DNA from: Arabidopsis thaliana
Lineage: Eukaryota > Streptophyta > Magnoliopsida > Brassicales > Brassicaceae
Length of the DNA: 64,000 nt
Assembly (NCBI RefSeq): GCF_000001735.4
Contig: NC_003074.8
Span: forward strand, 19,661,261-19,725,260
Direction: 5' to 3'
Shown here: in pieces, positions 58,922 to 64,000 of the stretch
Layout of the letters: every line of letters begins with the position of its first letter
How positions within the stretch are numbered: the first letter of the stretch is position 1
Notes under the pieces: generated by a model
What the model was told of the DNA's origin: nothing
Databases searched by the model: none
Seen by the model: the letters and a program-made list of their open reading frames with translations, nothing else
Made by a program: the position numbers and the translations under genes

Positions 58922-60504
58922 ATGTCTCCGATACCGGAAAGGGCAAAGCTTCACATAGCTATGGTGGTGTTTCAGACAGGCTACGCTGGTAATCACGTGA
59001 TCATGAGATATGCTCTAAACTTAGGAGTAAGCAAGCTCGTCTTCCCACTTTACCGCACCATCGTCGCTTTCTCTGTTCTTGCTCCCTCTGCTTACTTCCT
59101 TGAAAAGTATAATTACACTTCTTTAAACCAAACTAAATCTTATATCTTCAATTCTTTAATTCTTGATATTATTTGTATATTTCTAACAGAAAAGAAAGAC
59201 CGGCGATGAAAATCAGTTTTCTGATTCAATTCTTCCTTCTTGGACTCGTTGGGTATGATCTTGTCTTTATATCTTGGAGTCAAGATCAATGACAAAAAAC
59301 TTTTGATTACAATACTCATTTTTGGTTATAGAATAACGTTAAACCAAGGATTTTACATCTTTGGATTGGACAATACCTCACCAACATTCGCATCAGCAAC
59401 TGAAAATGTTGTTCCTGCTGTTTCATTCCTCATGGCAGCGTTGCTCGGGTATGTTCTTGATTCTTTATTGGAGATAACTTGGGAAACAAGATGTGTATCT
59501 TGCGGACCAATTATTGTGGACCCTCAAAGTGGGCTCTGATACCACTCATATCTCATTTTTATTATGACACACCAACAATTGTAGAATAGAGAAGGTGGAA
59601 TGGAAGAGGAAAGATGGTATAGCCAAAGTGGTGGGGACAATTGTATCTGTCGCAGGCTCTTTGGTTATAACACTCTATAAAGGACCAACCATTTACCAAC
59701 CGAGTCTGAATATAGTGAACCAAACTATTAAACCTGAAGAAGCAGAGGAAGAAAACAAGAACTGGACGTTGGGATGTCTCTGTTTGATGGGTCACTGTTT
59801 ATGTTGGTCAAGTTGGATTGTGTTACAATCACCATTGCTTAAAAAGTACCCAGCTCGCTTCTCCTTCGTCTCCTATTCTTGCTTTTTCGCAGTGATACAG
59901 TTCTTTGGAATTTCGGCTTATTTCGAGAGAGATCTAGAGAGGTGGAAGATAATATCAGGAGGCGAATTATACGCGTTACTCTACACTGTAAGTGTTTGTT
60001 TATTTTCTTAGATTAAGACTCTTTTGAATGGTGTGATTGATTTTGGTGTGAGTTTGAATATATTTCAGGGTTTAGTTGGTTCAGCAATGGTGTTTGCAAT
60101 ACAAATATATGTAGTGGAAAGAGGAGGACCTCTGTTTGTATCAGCGTATTTGCCTCTTCAAACTTTGATTGCTGCTGTTTTAGCTACTTTAGCTCTTGGT
60201 GAACACTTTTACCTTGGAGGGTATGTTATCTATATGTTTTGACTCATTATGCGTTTTATTTTCATATCTTATAGTTAAGTTTCTTACACATTTTTTAATG
60301 TTTGTTTTGGTCAGATTGATAGGTGCAATACTAATCATGAGTGGACTATACTTAGTTGTGATGGGAAAGAGTTGGGAGAATCAAGCTCTTTGCCAACAAC
60401 AACAACACATGATTTCTTCAGCAGCATCAGATTTTGGTGATGAAGAAGACTACCATAATAATAAACCAAGATCTCCTATTAGTCAACCATTAATTTCTTC
60501 CTAA
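58922..60504 (+). CDS. UMAMIT6: UMAMIT/MtN21-type amino-acid transporter
   Basis: Drug/metabolite-superfamily transporter of the EamA type; UMAMITs export amino acids and related compounds. Exons 58922-59106, 59190-59252, 59332-59448, 59585-59987, 60069-60220 and 60315-60504 give 369 residues. About ten membrane helices in two EamA repeats are visible: HIAMVVFQTGYAGNHVIMRY opens the first, and LGCLCLMGHCLCWSSWIVLQ opens the second near residue 185. LPLQTLIAAVLATLALGE closes the second repeat, followed by LIGAILIMSGLYLVVMGKSW. The hydrophilic C-terminus carries a DFGDEEDYHNN acidic stretch and ends QPLISS. Confidence 0.93.
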
Positions 60505-60639
60505 ATTTTGTTAGATCCTATTTATGTCTTAAATTCCTAGTTCCTACTCTCTTCCTCATTAAAATCGAAATGGACCCGGTTGACGAAATAGAGATAAAAA
60601 TAAATTTGGTTAAAATCGGTTTAGAATTAAATCGATTGG

Positions 60640-60735
60640 TTTGGGTTTAGTGCCACAGTGGTTAGGTGAGTAGAGTTGTGGTTCGGTTCAGGTTATGATA
60701 TTATAACCTGGAGGGATCAAAATTGGCGCTTTTAA
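60640..60735 (+). mobile_element. Possible tRNA-like / SINE head fragment
   Basis: GTGCCACAGTGGTTAGGTGA resembles a pol III A box (the AGTGGTTAGG of tRNA D arms). TGTGGTTCGGTTCAGG about 30 bases later resembles a B box (GGTTCGAnTCC). No tail or target duplication is visible, and the segment lies just upstream of the thioredoxin-like gene. Weak call. Confidence 0.3.
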
Positions 60736-60771
60736 AAACCAAACAAACAAAAACAGAGAGGAAACAAAAAA

Positions 60772-61355
60772 ATGAGAAAGCAAGAATCAGAGGGAGCGAA
60801 TCTTGAATTCGAATCCAAATCAAATGACAATGGAAATGTGAAAATCGCACCAAACGACCAAAGTTTCCTCACAATTCTTGACGACATAAAGTCTTCCAAA
60901 TCTCCGGTTCTTACACACGACAACTTATACATTTGTACACGTTTTTAAGACCGAAGCTGGTTTTTTTTCGTAATCTGACTGTTCTTCTTGTTTTTGCTTT
61001 GTTATATTCAGGCTGTTATTAACTATGGAGCTTCTTGGTACACCTTATTCTCTGTTTTTACGATTACGCTTTTCATGCTTATAAAGTGTTCGATGAAATG
61101 CCTCAATGAGAACGGTTTTGTTTTGAAACTTTCAGGTGTGGAGTTTGTAGCCAGATTCTTCCTGCATTCCGAAAGCTCAGCAACAGTTTCTCGAAGCTCA
61201 AGTTTGTTTATGCAGATATCGACGAGTGCCCTGAAACCACTCGTCACATCCGTTACACACCCACGTTTCAGTTTTACAGAGACGGCGAGAAAGTCGATGA
61301 GATGTTTGGAGCTGGTGAACAGAGGCTCCATGATCGTCTTTGGCTTCACTCTTGA
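60772..61355 (+). CDS. Small thioredoxin-like protein
   Basis: Thiol-disulphide oxidoreductase-like protein (known locus At3g53220). Exons 60772-60906, 61012-61037 (only 26 bases) and 61136-61355 give 126 residues. The N-terminal 45 residues are hydrophilic and Asn/Ser/Glu-rich. The thioredoxin fold begins AVINYGASW, with active site WCGVC (standard is WCGPC) across the second junction. It continues FVYADIDECPETT and RYTPTFQFYRDGEKVDEMFG, including the cis-Pro of TPT. The short exons mean no single long frame marks this gene. Both redox cysteines are present. Partner proteins are unknown. Confidence 0.9.
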
Positions 61356-62155
61356 ATATGTTCATCAAATATTAACTATGAAAATCTGCATTCCTTTTGT
61401 GATACTTTAAATGCCAACACAAAAAATACTTGGCTCTTCGACAATAATCCCCTGAATAAGTTTGGACTTTGGTAGATTAATGTTAGGGATAAACTTACAG
61501 AAACATCAAAGGTTAAACAGAGGATGGAGCTAACATTCATGATACAACTCTTGACAAATAAATATGAACACCGAGCTCCTCACGGCGGCTCTTTCCCTCT
61601 CAAATAATTTGGTTTAACCGGGTATAATGACCTTGAGAAACATTGAAGTCTCTAAATCACACTCTTGCCAATCTCAAAAGCACCAAGCTTCACCTCTAAA
61701 CGGTTTTGTTTTCCAGGAATGAATTGGGTTAATGTAACTTTCTAATTTGGGTCAGGTTTGAGATTGGACGGTCTTCCACCACAAAAAATATCAACCATTA
61801 AAACTTTTATTGTTGCCCATTAAGACCGACCTTCTTTTCGTAATTTTTTTTTTAAAACGTAACTTTGTTGAATTTGTAAAAAAAATCTCTTGTGAAATTA
61901 TCACAATGTTTATTCAAAACTAAATAAGAACATACTAGAAGCTTTTCTAAATTGGAAGATGTATAAAAAAAAAATAGAAGAAAAGAATAATAATAATGGA
62001 AAACAAATACTATAAAATAAACGTTTCTTTGATAACAAGAAACGGATTTGTCTTCTATATAAATAAAACACACACCTGTCTATTTATTTACACTTCTCGA
62101 ATCTTCTTTTTCTTCTCTGCGAAGCTCTCTCTCTCTCTCTACTCGATTATCAAAC
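61356..62155. other. Intergenic thioredoxin-like / CDC48B
   Basis: 800 bases with no gene. A CT-rich leader ((CT)n at about 62126-62140) precedes the CDC48B start. Confidence 0.5.

Positions 62156-64000
<1,845 letters not shown>

Overview
This is plant nuclear DNA. The genes carry many short introns, mostly GT-AG, in an AT-rich background. I recognise the gene order as Arabidopsis thaliana chromosome 3, running from At3g53020 (RPL24B/STV1) to At3g53230 (CDC48B). That assignment is from memory of the proteins and their order; no search was run. Exon boundaries were placed by eye from splice signals, reading-frame continuity and known protein sequences. For every multi-exon gene that lies wholly inside the window and looks intact, the exon lengths sum to a whole number of codons.

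Layout. 1-3102: the 5' half of RPL24B (minus) and the SR-protein kinase SRPK4 (plus) share a head-to-head promoter with site II and telobox motifs. 3537-5145: a LEA_4 (group 3 LEA) gene (minus) with an ABRE/RY promoter. 6673-17318: an accessory block. It holds a relic of a papain-like cysteine protease, six tandem copies of a small secreted SUEL-type (galactose/rhamnose-binding) lectin gene, and a broken SKP1-like gene (ASK6) between copies 1 and 2. Three lectin copies look intact and three are damaged. 18013-23193: the HECT ubiquitin ligase UPL7. 23729-25282: a GDSL lipase (minus). 26708-29163: the DEAD-box helicase LOS4. 29469-31230: the ESCRT-I subunit VPS37-1 (minus), head-to-head with LUT1/CYP97C1 (31552-34018). 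34432-36095: an O-methyltransferase-like gene. 36476-42697: two intronless UGT73 glycosyltransferases (minus) separated by 3.2 kb that contains a tRNA-derived SINE. 43469-45157: a PPR protein (minus), head-to-head with NodGS (45808-49928). 52911-56277: a pectate lyase. 57166-58134: MYB27 (minus). 58922-60504: the transporter UMAMIT6. 60772-61355: a small thioredoxin-like gene. 62156-64000: the 5' part of CDC48B.

Most genes are conserved housekeeping or metabolic loci that act independently. Points worth a second look are: the lectin array with its two conserved promoter blocks; an AT-AC (U12-type) intron in NodGS; a GC-AG intron in LUT1; the loss of the catalytic-base histidine in the O-methyltransferase; a tandem duplication inside a VPS37-1 intron that destroyed one copy of the splice donor; and a SINE with perfect target-site duplications.
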